From Actinacidiphila sp. DG2A-62 (GTDB taxonomy: Bacteria > Actinomycetota > Actinomycetes > Streptomycetales > Streptomycetaceae): a stretch of DNA of 64,000 bases. Below the pieces are notes generated by a model that was given only the letters and a program-made list of their open reading frames with translations, made no database searches and was not told the DNA's origin. The stretch is taken from the NCBI RefSeq assembly GCF_035825295.1, contig NZ_JAYMGI010000002.1, forward strand, positions 7,702,001 through 7,766,000, read 5' to 3'. Positions 1-8,202 of this stretch are shown here, piece after piece (within the stretch, counting starts at the first letter, position 1; every line of letters starts with the position of its first letter). A program made the position numbers and the translations under genes.

Positions 1-1
1 C

Positions 2-208
2 TACGCCACCCGCTGCGGCACGGTCTACGGACACACCGGCAACTTCCCCGGCTACACCCAGTTCGCCGCGGCGACCGCCGACGGCCGGCGCGCCGTCACG
101 GTCAGCATCACCCGCCAGGTCAACGCGACCGTCGACCCCCAGCGCCTGCCCGAACTGCGCGCGCTGGAGGAGGACTTCGTCTGCGCCGCCCTGCACGGCG
201 CGCGGTAG
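2..208 (+). CDS. Serine hydrolase (beta-lactamase / D,D-carboxypeptidase class), C-terminal fragment
   Basis: Only the last 68 codons are in the window; the gene enters from the left edge and ends at TAG 206-208. The fragment begins YATRCGTVYGHTGNFPGYTQ. The HTG triad followed by N-x-PGY and a hydrophobic strand matches the third conserved motif (K/H-T-G) of class C beta-lactamase-like hydrolases and penicillin-binding D,D-carboxypeptidases, which contribute this strand to the substrate pocket. The following ADGRRAVTVSITRQ fits the closing beta-strand of that fold. The catalytic Ser-x-x-Lys and Tyr-x-Asn motifs lie outside the window, so substrate and localisation cannot be judged. In streptomycetes such proteins are usually secreted. 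The family call is fairly safe; the exact reaction is not. Confidence 0.7.
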   Translation, partial: YATRCGTVYGHTGNFPGYTQFAAATADGRRAVTVSITRQVNATVDPQRLPELRALEEDFVCAALHGAR

Positions 209-242
209 GGCCGGTACGGCGGCCGGCGCCCCTCCCCGCGCG
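199..242 (+). terminator. Putative hairpin terminator over the stop codon of the first gene
   Basis: CGCGCGG (199-205) pairs with CCGCGCG (236-242), and AGGG (207-210) with CCCT (230-233). A further GCCGG/CCGGC pairing is possible inside. No T-tract follows, which is common in streptomycetes. The rest of 209-459 is the upstream region of the GH35 gene; it holds a short AT-rich patch near 345-365 but no operator I can name. Confidence 0.4.
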
Positions 243-459
243 GTGACGCAGCGCAGCCCCGGTAGCGCTCCGGAGTGGTTGTGTCGGAATGGTTGCGCCG
301 CCACCAGCAGGATGGAACACTTCCGGACGCCAACCGACTGGTTCGCACATATATCAACAATCTCGTTGCACCGCGCGGCGGTTGGCGAGCCCCACGACCG
401 CCGAACGTCGCGCCGGACCGGTCCGTACGCGCTCCCGCACCCGACGTGGAGGTCGACGA

Positions 460-3400
460 ATGCCCCTGCACCCCTCCCGGCGCCGCGATCCGCGGCACCG
501 GATACTCCGACGCGCCGTGGCCACCGGCGTCACCCTGGCGCTGGCCGCCGGGCTCGGCGTGGGCCTCGGCGGCACCGCCGGCGCCGCCGCCCGCCCCGCC
601 TCAGCCTCCTCGGCGACCGCCGCCACCCCGGCCGCCGCGGTCGCCACGCACGACGGCCGCGCCCACACCGTCAGTTACGACGGCTACTCGTACCTGATCG
701 ACGGCAAACGCGTCTACCTGTGGTCCGGCGAGTTCCACTACTTCCGGCTGCCCAGCCAGGACCTGTGGTACGACGTGCTGCAGAAGATGAAGGCCGCGGG
801 GTTCAACGCGGTTTCCCTGTACTTCGACTGGGGCTACCACTCCCCGGCGCCCGGGGTCTACGACTTCACCGGCGTCCGCGACGTCGACAAACTCCTCGAC
901 ATGGCCGACCGGTTGGGCATCTACGTGATCGCCCGCCCGGGCCCGTACATCAACGCCGAGGTGGACGGCGGCGGCTTCCCCGGCTGGCTGTCGACCAAGG
1001 GCGGCCACACCCGCACCGACGACCCCGAGTACCTGAAGTACAGCGACGAGTGGCAGACGCAGATCGACCGCATCCTGCGCCGCCACCAGCTCACCGACGG
1101 CACCGGCTCGGTGATCGAGTACCAGGTCGAGAACGAGTACTACAACGGCAACGCCGACGGCCGCTCGTACATGAAGCACCTGGAGGACAAGGCGCTGGCC
1201 GACGGCATCACCGTGCCGCTGGTCGGCAACAACAACGGCACCTTCAACTCCGGCGACGCCGCGCTCGACGTCGACGGCGCCGACTCCTACCCGCAGGGCT
1301 TCAACTGCAGCACGCCCACGCGCTGGAGCGGCGTCCCCGACATCAGCTACGACCACCCGGACGGAAAGCCGCTGGAGACCGCCGAGTTCCAGGGCGGCGC
1401 CTTCGACCCGTGGGGCGGACCCGGCTACGACAAGTGCGCGCAGCTGATCAACGACCAGTTCGCGGACGTGTTCTACAAGCAGAACATCGCCGTCGGCGCC
1501 ACCTCGCAGAGCTTCTACATGACGTACGGCGGCACCAACTGGGGCTTCCTCGGCGAGCCGCAGAACTACACGTCCTACGACTACGGGGCCGCGATCCGCG
1601 AGAACCGGCAGCTGGACCCGAAGTACGACCAGGACAAGCTGATCGGCTACTTCACCCAGGCGGTCACGCCGCTCACCAAGACCGACGCGCTGCCCTCGGT
1701 GCCCACCGACAACGCCGCCGTCCTCGACACCGCCCGCCGCAACCCCGACACCGGCACCCAGTTCCACGTGCTGCGGCACACCGACTCCACCGCCACCTCG
1801 AAGGACAGCGCCCACATCACCATCGACCTCGGCGCCCACCCCGGCTACACCTACGACGACCGCGACAGCGCGATCGCGTACAGCGGCGACTGGTCGCACG
1901 TCGGCAGCGAGCAGAACTACACCGGCGGCGACTACCAGCACACCGAGTCCTTCACCGACACGGCCGGCGACGCCGCGAGCATCGCCTTCACCGGCACCGG
2001 CGTGAAGTGGGTCAGCAACCTCGACGGCAACCACGGCACCGCCGACGTCTACCTGGACGGCGCCAAGGTCAAGACCGTCGACCTGTACGGTTCGACCAAG
2101 CAGAACCAGTACGTCGCCTACCAGGCCCGCGGTCTCAGCGACGGCCCGCACACCTTGAAGATCGTGGCCACCGGAGCGAGCAACCCGAACGCGTCCGGCA
2201 CCTTCGTCACCATCGACGCGATCGACGTGGCCACCGGGGCCGGCTCCACCGAGCCCGTCTACACCGTCCCGCAGGCCCCGGGCACCTCCATCGGCCTGAA
2301 CGGCCGGCAGAGCAAGGTGATCGTCGCCGACTACGACCTCGGCGGCAACCAACTGCGCTACTCCACCTCCGAGATCATGACCGACGCCGCCATCGGCGGA
2401 CGCGAGGTGGCCGTCCTCTACGGCGACCAGGGCACCGACGGCGAGACCGTGCTGCACTACGCCCAGCGGCCCGCCGTCACCGCCACCGGCGGCGACGTCA
2501 CCACCACCTGGGACCCGGCCACCGGCGACCTGCGGCTGAACTACCGGCACGACGGCCTGATCCGGGTGCGGATCGGCGGCGCGCACCCGCTCCTGCTGCT
2601 GCTCGCCGACACCGCCACCGCCAAGACCTTCTGGCGGCAGGACACCGCCGCGGGACCGGTCCTGGTCCGCGGCACCCACCTGCTGCGCGGCGCCGTCTCC
2701 CACGGCGCGAACCTCGCGCTCACCGGCGACAACGGCGACGACAAGAACATCGAGGTGTTCAGCACCGCCAAGACCCTGACCTGGAACGGCGCGCCCGTGC
2801 ACACCCGGCCGACCGCCACCGGCAGCCGCACCGGGACCATCGCCACCGCCGCCCCGATCACACTGCCCGCCCTCACCGGCTGGCAGCACATCCAGGAGTC
2901 GCCCGAGTCGCAGCCCGGCTTCGACGACTCGACCTGGCAGGTGGCCGACAAGACCAGCAGCAACAGCGTCACCACCCCCGCCTCGCTGCCGGTGCTCTTC
3001 GCCGACGACTACGGCTTCCACACCGGCAGCACCTGGTACCGCGGCCGGTTCACCGGCGCGGCCGGGCAGACCGGCATCACCCTGTCCGCGCAGAGCGGCG
3101 GCGGCGCGGCGGCCTCCTCGGTCTGGCTCAACGGCGTCTTCCTCGGCAGCTCCACCGCCGACGGGCAGAAGACCTACCCCTTCCCGGCCGGCGTGCTCAA
3201 GACCGGCGCGGACAACGAGGTGTCGGTGCTGACCGTCGACATGGGCCACGAGGAGGACTACAACGCCGCCAACGGCAGCAAGGCCGCCCGCGGCCTGACC
3301 GGCGCCTCGCTCGCCGGCGACCCGCTCGGCACCATCACCTGGCGGCTGCAGGGCGTCCGCGGCGGCGAGACCCCGGTGGACACCGTGCGCGGCCCGCTGG

Positions 3401-4644
3401 CCACCGGCGGCCTGTACGGCGAGCGCGCCGGCTACATGCTGCCCGGCCACCCGACCACGGGCTGGAAGCCCGTCAGCCTGCCCGCCACCGACACCACCCC
3501 CGGCGTCTCCTGGTACCGCACCGACGTCCGCCTGAACCTCCCCAAGGGACAGGACACCTCGCTCGGCCTGACCATCAGCGACGACCCGTCGCGCATGTAC
3601 CGGGCCGAGATCTACGTCAACGGCTGGGAGATGGGCAACTACGTCAACTACAAGGGCCCGCAGCACAGCTTCCCGGTGCCCGACGGCGTGCTGAACCCGC
3701 ACGGCGGGAACACGATCGCGATCGCGGTGTGGAACCTCGACGGCTCCACCGGCGGCCTCGGCACGGTCGCGCTGACGAACTACGGCTCGTACGCGTCCTC
3801 GCTGACCGTCGCGCAGAACACCAGCCCGCGCTGGGACCCGGTGCGCTACGCGATGCCCGCCGCGCCGCGCGCCTCGGTCGCCCTGCACACGCCCGGCTCG
3901 GTCGCCGGCGGCACGGTGTTCACCGCGACCGCGACGGTCTCGGTGCCGGCCGGCGCCCCCACCGCCCGCGACGTCGCCCCGGCGCTGACCGCGCCGGACG
4001 GCTGGACGGTCGGCCGCGCCACCCCGGCCTCGGCGCCGAGCGTGGCCCCCGGCCACTCCGCCACCTTCAGCTGGCAGGTCACGGCCCCCGCGCAACCGGC
4101 CAAGGCCAGCGGCCTGAAGGCCGCGGTGCGGCTGGTCCAGGGCGGCAGGACCACCACCGTCACCGACGAGCGGATCGTCGGCAGCGTCCCCGCGCCGCCG
4201 CCGGCCGGCCAGAACCAGGTCAGCGACCTGGAGTTCCTGTCCGCGACCAACGGCTGGGGCCCGGTCGAGCGGGACCAGAGCGTCGGCAACACCGCGGCGG
4301 ACGACGGCACGCCGATCACCCTCGGCGGCACCGTCTACGCCAAGGGCCTGGGCACCAACTCGCCCAGCGACGTGCAGATCTACCTCGACGGGCGGTGCAG
4401 CAGGTTCACCGCGACGGTCGGCGTGGACAACGGCGACCCGGGCTCGGTCACCTTCTCCGTGCTGCTCGACGGGAAGGTCCTGACCACCACGCCGGTGCTG
4501 CGCGGCTCGTCCGCGCCGGTGAGCATCGACGTCCCGGTCACCGGGGGCCAGGTCCTCGACCTCAACGTCGGCGAGGGAGGCGACGGCAACGGCAACGACC
4601 ACGGGGACTGGGCGAATCCGATCCTGACCTGCGCGGCCGGCTGA
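460..4644 (+). CDS. Secreted GH35 beta-galactosidase with C-terminal NEW3 and NPCBM-type modules
   Basis: A 1394-residue exported glycosidase predicted to release terminal beta-linked galactose from plant or host glycans. The ATG at 460 is chosen because GGAGG lies 7 bases upstream (448-452) and the product then opens with a basic stretch and a long hydrophobic Ala/Leu/Gly segment, a typical signal peptide. The GH35 barrel spans roughly residues 70-390: GEFHYFRLPSQDLWYDVLQK is the family entry motif, QVENEY carries the acid/base Glu226, and ETAEFQGGAF carries the likely nucleophile Glu309. MTYGGTNWGF is also characteristic. Beta-sandwich domains follow. Near residue 1150 comes a NEW3-like domain, and the last ~150 residues (DLEFLSATNGWGP, GTVYAKGLGTNSPS) resemble an NPCBM carbohydrate-binding module. 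It stands alone, convergent with the downstream stress-protein gene. The exact linkage specificity is unknown. Confidence 0.93.
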   Translation: MPLHPSRRRDPRHRILRRAVATGVTLALAAGLGVGLGGTAGAAARPASASSATAATPAAAVATHDGRAHTVSYDGYSYLIDGKRVYLWSGEFHYFRLPSQDLWYDVLQKMKAAGFNAVSLYFDWGYHSPAPGVYDFTGVRDVDKLLDMADRLGIYVIARPGPYINAEVDGGGFPGWLSTKGGHTRTDDPEYLKYSDEWQTQIDRILRRHQLTDGTGSVIEYQVENEYYNGNADGRSYMKHLEDKALADGITVPLVGNNNGTFNSGDAALDVDGADSYPQGFNCSTPTRWSGVPDISYDHPDGKPLETAEFQGGAFDPWGGPGYDKCAQLINDQFADVFYKQNIAVGATSQSFYMTYGGTNWGFLGEPQNYTSYDYGAAIRENRQLDPKYDQDKLIGYFTQAVTPLTKTDALPSVPTDNAAVLDTARRNPDTGTQFHVLRHTDSTATSKDSAHITIDLGAHPGYTYDDRDSAIAYSGDWSHVGSEQNYTGGDYQHTESFTDTAGDAASIAFTGTGVKWVSNLDGNHGTADVYLDGAKVKTVDLYGSTKQNQYVAYQARGLSDGPHTLKIVATGASNPNASGTFVTIDAIDVATGAGSTEPVYTVPQAPGTSIGLNGRQSKVIVADYDLGGNQLRYSTSEIMTDAAIGGREVAVLYGDQGTDGETVLHYAQRPAVTATGGDVTTTWDPATGDLRLNYRHDGLIRVRIGGAHPLLLLLADTATAKTFWRQDTAAGPVLVRGTHLLRGAVSHGANLALTGDNGDDKNIEVFSTAKTLTWNGAPVHTRPTATGSRTGTIATAAPITLPALTGWQHIQESPESQPGFDDSTWQVADKTSSNSVTTPASLPVLFADDYGFHTGSTWYRGRFTGAAGQTGITLSAQSGGGAAASSVWLNGVFLGSSTADGQKTYPFPAGVLKTGADNEVSVLTVDMGHEEDYNAANGSKAARGLTGASLAGDPLGTITWRLQGVRGGETPVDTVRGPLATGGLYGERAGYMLPGHPTTGWKPVSLPATDTTPGVSWYRTDVRLNLPKGQDTSLGLTISDDPSRMYRAEIYVNGWEMGNYVNYKGPQHSFPVPDGVLNPHGGNTIAIAVWNLDGSTGGLGTVALTNYGSYASSLTVAQNTSPRWDPVRYAMPAAPRASVALHTPGSVAGGTVFTATATVSVPAGAPTARDVAPALTAPDGWTVGRATPASAPSVAPGHSATFSWQVTAPAQPAKASGLKAAVRLVQGGRTTTVTDERIVGSVPAPPPAGQNQVSDLEFLSATNGWGPVERDQSVGNTAADDGTPITLGGTVYAKGLGTNSPSDVQIYLDGRCSRFTATVGVDNGDPGSVTFSVLLDGKVLTTTPVLRGSSAPVSIDVPVTGGQVLDLNVGEGGDGNGNDHGDWANPILTCAAG

Positions 4645-4759
4645 CGCCGACGCCTCATGCCCGCGGCCCGAGCGGCGGGCGGCGACCGGGGACTCCGGAC
4701 ACCGCCCGGCCGCCCGGCCGACGGCTTGCGTCCGCGGCCGTGGTGCGGGAATCCCCGCG

Positions 4760-5428
4760 CTACGGCCGCGGCGGCGCGTCCGGCGGCGGGGGAGCGCCGT
4801 GCGGCGGGGGCGGCGGCGGTCCGCCCGCGGGGCCGTGGCTGTCGTGCGGCTCGTGCCGTCCGGGCCCGCGGCTGCCGTGACGGCCCGGACCGTGCGGCGG
4901 GGGCGGGGGGATGGTGTCGGTGCCCGGGGCCGCGTCCGGCCACACCAGCAGCACCGGGCACGGCGCGTGGTCGACGATGAAGCGGCTGTGCGGACCCAGG
5001 CTGTGCGGGCCGAGCCGGGTCCTGTCCCCGTCGCGGGCCAGCACCAGCAGCTGCGCGCCCTCGCACGCCGCGACCACTTCCCGCTCCACCCGCCCGGAGC
5101 GCAGCACGCGATCGGCCGGGCGGCCCAGCCGCCGCTCCGCCTCCTCCAGCAGCCGGTCGCCGCCGCGCTCCGCCGCCTGCTCCAGCGCGATCCCCGGATC
5201 GCGCTCCGGCCGACCCCGCCCCAGCAGCCCGGCGAACGCGCCGTGCGCCGCGCCCGGCACCTCCGGGTCCGGCACGTGCAGCAGCACCACCGGCGCGTCG
5301 GCCGGCGCCCGCTCGCGCACCGCGTCCACGGTGGCCGGCCAGGTGCCCTCCACGATCCAGGCGACGACCGCGCCCCGGCCCCCACCGCCCGGTCCGCGCG
5401 CGTCCTCGCTGCTCGTGTCCCTCGTCAC
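4760..5428 (-). CDS. Universal stress protein with Pro/His-rich C-terminal tail
   Basis: A 222-residue protein from GTG 5428, five bases after the stop of the upstream permease gene, so the two are probably translationally coupled. The first ~150 residues form one Usp domain: an opening beta-strand (AVVAWIVEGTWPATVDAV), a middle VLLHVPD strand, and the C-terminal pattern LGPHSLGPHSRFIVDHAPCPVLLVW. The last part resembles the family's nucleotide-binding G-x(9)-G-S-x-S signature in shortened form. Usp proteins are cytosolic ATP-binding or dimerising stress proteins with no single reaction. The unusual part is the tail from about residue 165: proline runs mixed with His and Gly (PPPPPHGPGRHG and further repeats). 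It could bind metal or simply be disordered. Pairing with an ion permease suggests a regulatory role on transport, by inference only. Confidence 0.85.
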   Translation of the reverse strand: MTRDTSSEDARGPGGGGRGAVVAWIVEGTWPATVDAVRERAPADAPVVLLHVPDPEVPGAAHGAFAGLLGRGRPERDPGIALEQAAERGGDRLLEEAERRLGRPADRVLRSGRVEREVVAACEGAQLLVLARDGDRTRLGPHSLGPHSRFIVDHAPCPVLLVWPDAAPGTDTIPPPPPHGPGRHGSRGPGRHEPHDSHGPAGGPPPPPPHGAPPPPDAPPRP

Positions 5429-5433
5429 GGCGG

Positions 5434-6701
5434 TCAGCCTCCGATCGCGGTCAGCGACAGCCACAGTGCCACGACCGCGGCGAGCAGCGCGGCAGGCACG
5501 GCGAGCAGCCCGAGCCGGGTGAACTCGCCCAGCTCCACGTCCGTTTCGTGCTCCCGCACGATACGCCGCCACAGCAGCGTCGCCAGCGAACCCGCGTAGG
5601 TGAGGTTGGGCCCGATGTTCACGCCCAGCAGCACCGCGAGCACCGCGCCCGCCCCGGCCGGGGCGGTCAGCGGGAGCAGCACCAGCACCGCGGGAAGGTT
5701 GTTGATCAGGTTCGCCAGCAGCGCCGCGAGCGCGGCCGTGCCCAGCAGCGCCAGGAACCCGGTGCCGTCCGGCACCGCACGGCCCAGCGCCTCGGTCAGA
5801 CCGTTGTCGACCAGGGCCCTGACCACGATCCCGAGCGCGAGGACGAACGCCAGGAACGGCACCGCCGCCGCCCGCAGCAGCGCCGGGGCGGTCGTCCGCC
5901 GCCGGACCAGCGCGCGTACCGCCAGCACGGCCGCCCCGGCGAAGGCCGCCCACGCCGGGTCCATCCCGAGCAGCGACGCCAGCACGAAGCCGCCCAGCGT
6001 GCCGCCGACCGTGACGAGCGCGAAGACCGGCAGCGGCGGCGGTGTGCCCGCGGCGCCGTCGGCGGGCGCGCCGGCCGCAAGGTCCGCGGCGAAGAACCGG
6101 CGCACCACCGCGTACTCCGCGCCGATCGCCGCCAGCCACGGCAGCGCCATCAGCGCGGCGAACCGGGTGAAGCTCAGTCCGCTGGCCGACAGCGCGAGCA
6201 GGTTCGTCAGGTTGGAGACCGGGAGCAGCAGCGACGCGGTGTTGGACAGGTGCGTGCACGCGTACACGTGCGGCTTGGCCCGGACGCCCAGCCGGGCGGC
6301 GGTGGCGAAGACCACCGGCGTCAGCAGCACGACCGTCGCGTCCAGGCTGAGCACCGCCGTCGTCACCGACGCCAGCACGAACACCTGGACCAGCAGCCGG
6401 CCGGGACCCGCGCGGCCGGCCCCGCCGCCCCGGCCATCCGCGCCCCGCAGGCCGTGAACAGCCCCTCGTCGTCGCACAGCTGGGCCAGCACCAGCACCGC
6501 CGCGAGGAACCCGATCACCGGACCGAGCCGCTGCGCCTCCTCCCGCGCGTGGTCCAGCGGGATGGCGCCGCTCCCCACGACCACGGCCGCGGCCGGCACC
6601 GCGACGACCGCCTCCGGCAGCCCCCACGGCCGCGCCACGGCACAGCCCAGCACCAACACCAGCAGGACGGCGCTCAGCGCCTCGGCGACGCCCTGGCTCA
6701 C
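5434..6701 (-). pseudogene. ArsB/SLC13-type ion permease, interrupted by one frame change near 6.4 kb
   Basis: Reading from GTG 6701 (AGAGGGG upstream) the first ~95 residues (VSQGVAEALSAVLLVLVLG, then VIGFLAAVLVLAQLCDDEGL) are the N-terminal helices of an anion/arsenite-type permease. The remaining helices (VFVLASVTTAVLSLDATVVL, LLANLINNLPAVLVLLPL) continue in a different frame to the stop at 5434. The join lies within about 6390-6440, a run of GGCCGG/CCCC repeats. The span is 1268 bases, two more than a multiple of three, so one inserted or deleted base explains it. The motif LSLDATVVLLTPV is diagnostic of the ArsB/CitM-like superfamily. About 10-11 membrane helices are recoverable. It is either a real frameshift or a sequencing error in a G/C run. 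A stress protein follows in the same operon. The substrate is unknown; arsenite or an organic anion are both possible. Confidence 0.75.
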
Positions 6702-6849
6702 GCTTCGACCCCTCTTCCCCGCGGTTCCCGCGATGTCCGGCGGCGGATCACCTCGCCGCGGTCGGTGGAGTCTGTCACGCCGACCCCGGCCACCTGCGGA
6801 CACCGCTCACACGGGTCACGTTTTCCGCCGCGATGGGTACGTTTGTCCT

Positions 6850-8184
6850 ATGGAGTCGAGGGGCATGCCTGCGCGGTCGCGAGGACGGTGGATGCCCAGG
6901 TCGCCGTACGCCCGGCTGGCCGCCCCGCTGGTGCTGGTCGCGGTGCTGCTCGCCGTCGACCTGATCGGCGGGAGCGAGCTGCGGATCGGCGGTCTGATGG
7001 TCGCGGTCCCCGCGCTCGCCGCGGTCTTCCTCGATCCGTCCGCGGTGCTCGTCGTCGCCCTGGTCACCGTCGCCTGCATCCTGGTGACGGGGAGCGACAA
7101 CGACCAGATGTGGTCCGCCAACTTCGTCGTCATCCTGGCCACCGTCGTGCTGATCAGCGCGGGCGCGGTCGCCGCAGCGGGGGCCAGACAGCGACGCGAG
7201 CGCCAGCTCGCCAAGGTCCGCCGGGTGGCCGCGGTGATCCAGCGGGTGCTGCTGCGCCCGCTGCCCGAACGCCTCGGGCCGCTCACCATCGCCTCGATGT
7301 ACCTGGCCGCGGAGGAGGAGGCGGCGATCGGCGGGGACCTGTACGCCGCGGCCCGGCTGCCCGGCGGCGACACCCGGCTGATCATCGGCGACGTGCAGGG
7401 CAAGGGCCTGGGCGCGGTCGAGGTGGCCGGACTGCTGATCAGCGCCTTCCGCCGGGCGGGCCGGCGCGGCGTGCCGCTGCCGGAGCTGCCGGGCTGGCTC
7501 GACGCGGGGCTGCGCGAGGACCTGGCCGAACTCGTCATCGCCCGCGACCCGGACGCCGCCTGCGCCCCCGACCCCGTCCGCGACCCGGCGGGCGTCGGCG
7601 ACCCGGCGGGCGTCCGCGACCCGGCATTCGCGGCGGGCTCGACCGCCCGCCCCGACCGTCCCGCCGGCCCCGACTGTCCCGCCGGCACGGACCGTCCCAC
7701 CGGCGCGCACCTCGACCCGGGCGCCGCCGACGACCCTGCCGCCGCACGCCGCGGCCCCTCCGCGCTGGAGGGCTTCGTGACGGCCGCCGTGGTCGACGTC
7801 CACGACGGCGGCCGGGTGCTGCAAGTCGCCAACTGCGGCCACCCGCCGCCGCTGCTGATCCGGCGCCGCGCCGTCCGGACGCTGGACGCGACGGTCCCCG
7901 GGCTGCCGCTCGGCCTCGGCGACCTCGGCCCGCGGTCCGCCGGGCAGGTCGACTCCTTCGCGCTCGACCCCGGCGACATCGTGCTGCTCTACACCGACGG
8001 GGTGATCGAGACGCGCGACGCCGCCGGCGCGTTCTACCCGCTCGCCGACCGGCTCCCGGAACTGGGCGCCCGCGCGGGCGGCCTGGACGACCTGCTGGTC
8101 GCCGTCCGCGACGACCTCCAGCGGCACGCCGCCGGTCGGCTCGGCGACGACATCGCCATGGTCGCCTTCCGCCGGGCCGGCTGA
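6850..8184 (+). CDS. Membrane-anchored SpoIIE-type PP2C serine/threonine phosphatase
   Basis: A 444-residue protein from ATG 6850; ATG 6892 (GAGG seven bases upstream) is a credible shorter start. Residues ~20-115 contain about three or four membrane helices (LVLVAVLLAVDLIGG, LVTVACILVTG, VVILATVVLISAGAVAAAG), followed by a basic helical linker. The PP2C domain then shows AIGGDLYAAARL, IIGDVQGKGLGAVEVAG, VANCGHPPPLLI, LLYTDGVIETRD and GDDIAMVAF, so the metal-binding Asp residues are present. The domain is split by a ~70-residue Asp/Pro/Ala-rich insertion encoded by tandem DNA repeats. Such phosphatases act on anti-anti-sigma factors and thereby control sigma factors in streptomycetes. No partner gene lies alongside; the divergent neighbour is the permease. 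A TACGTT-like -10 about ten bases before the ATG suggests a very short or absent 5' leader. Confidence 0.9.
   Translation: MESRGMPARSRGRWMPRSPYARLAAPLVLVAVLLAVDLIGGSELRIGGLMVAVPALAAVFLDPSAVLVVALVTVACILVTGSDNDQMWSANFVVILATVVLISAGAVAAAGARQRRERQLAKVRRVAAVIQRVLLRPLPERLGPLTIASMYLAAEEEAAIGGDLYAAARLPGGDTRLIIGDVQGKGLGAVEVAGLLISAFRRAGRRGVPLPELPGWLDAGLREDLAELVIARDPDAACAPDPVRDPAGVGDPAGVRDPAFAAGSTARPDRPAGPDCPAGTDRPTGAHLDPGAADDPAAARRGPSALEGFVTAAVVDVHDGGRVLQVANCGHPPPLLIRRRAVRTLDATVPGLPLGLGDLGPRSAGQVDSFALDPGDIVLLYTDGVIETRDAAGAFYPLADRLPELGARAGGLDDLLVAVRDDLQRHAAGRLGDDIAMVAFRRAG
7581..7634 (+). repeat. Three 18-bp tandem repeats inside the phosphatase gene
   Basis: The unit cgacccggcgggcgtcgg occurs at 7581-7598 and 7599-7616, with a diverged copy at 7617-7634. 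The repeats encode D-P-A-G-V style hexapeptides and form part of the low-complexity insertion that interrupts the PP2C domain. Slippage-prone expansion in frame is the simplest explanation. Confidence 0.75.
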
Positions 8185-8202
8185 CCGGGCCCACCGCCGG
8201 AC

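Noticed and set aside
243..4880. Very long + strand open frame (1545 codons) over the GH35 gene, and similarly long antisense frames at 601-5385 and 41996-46351
   Set aside because: They are Arg/Pro/Gly- or Val/Gly/Ala-rich with no domains and mirror well-supported genes; long shadow frames are expected at this GC content.
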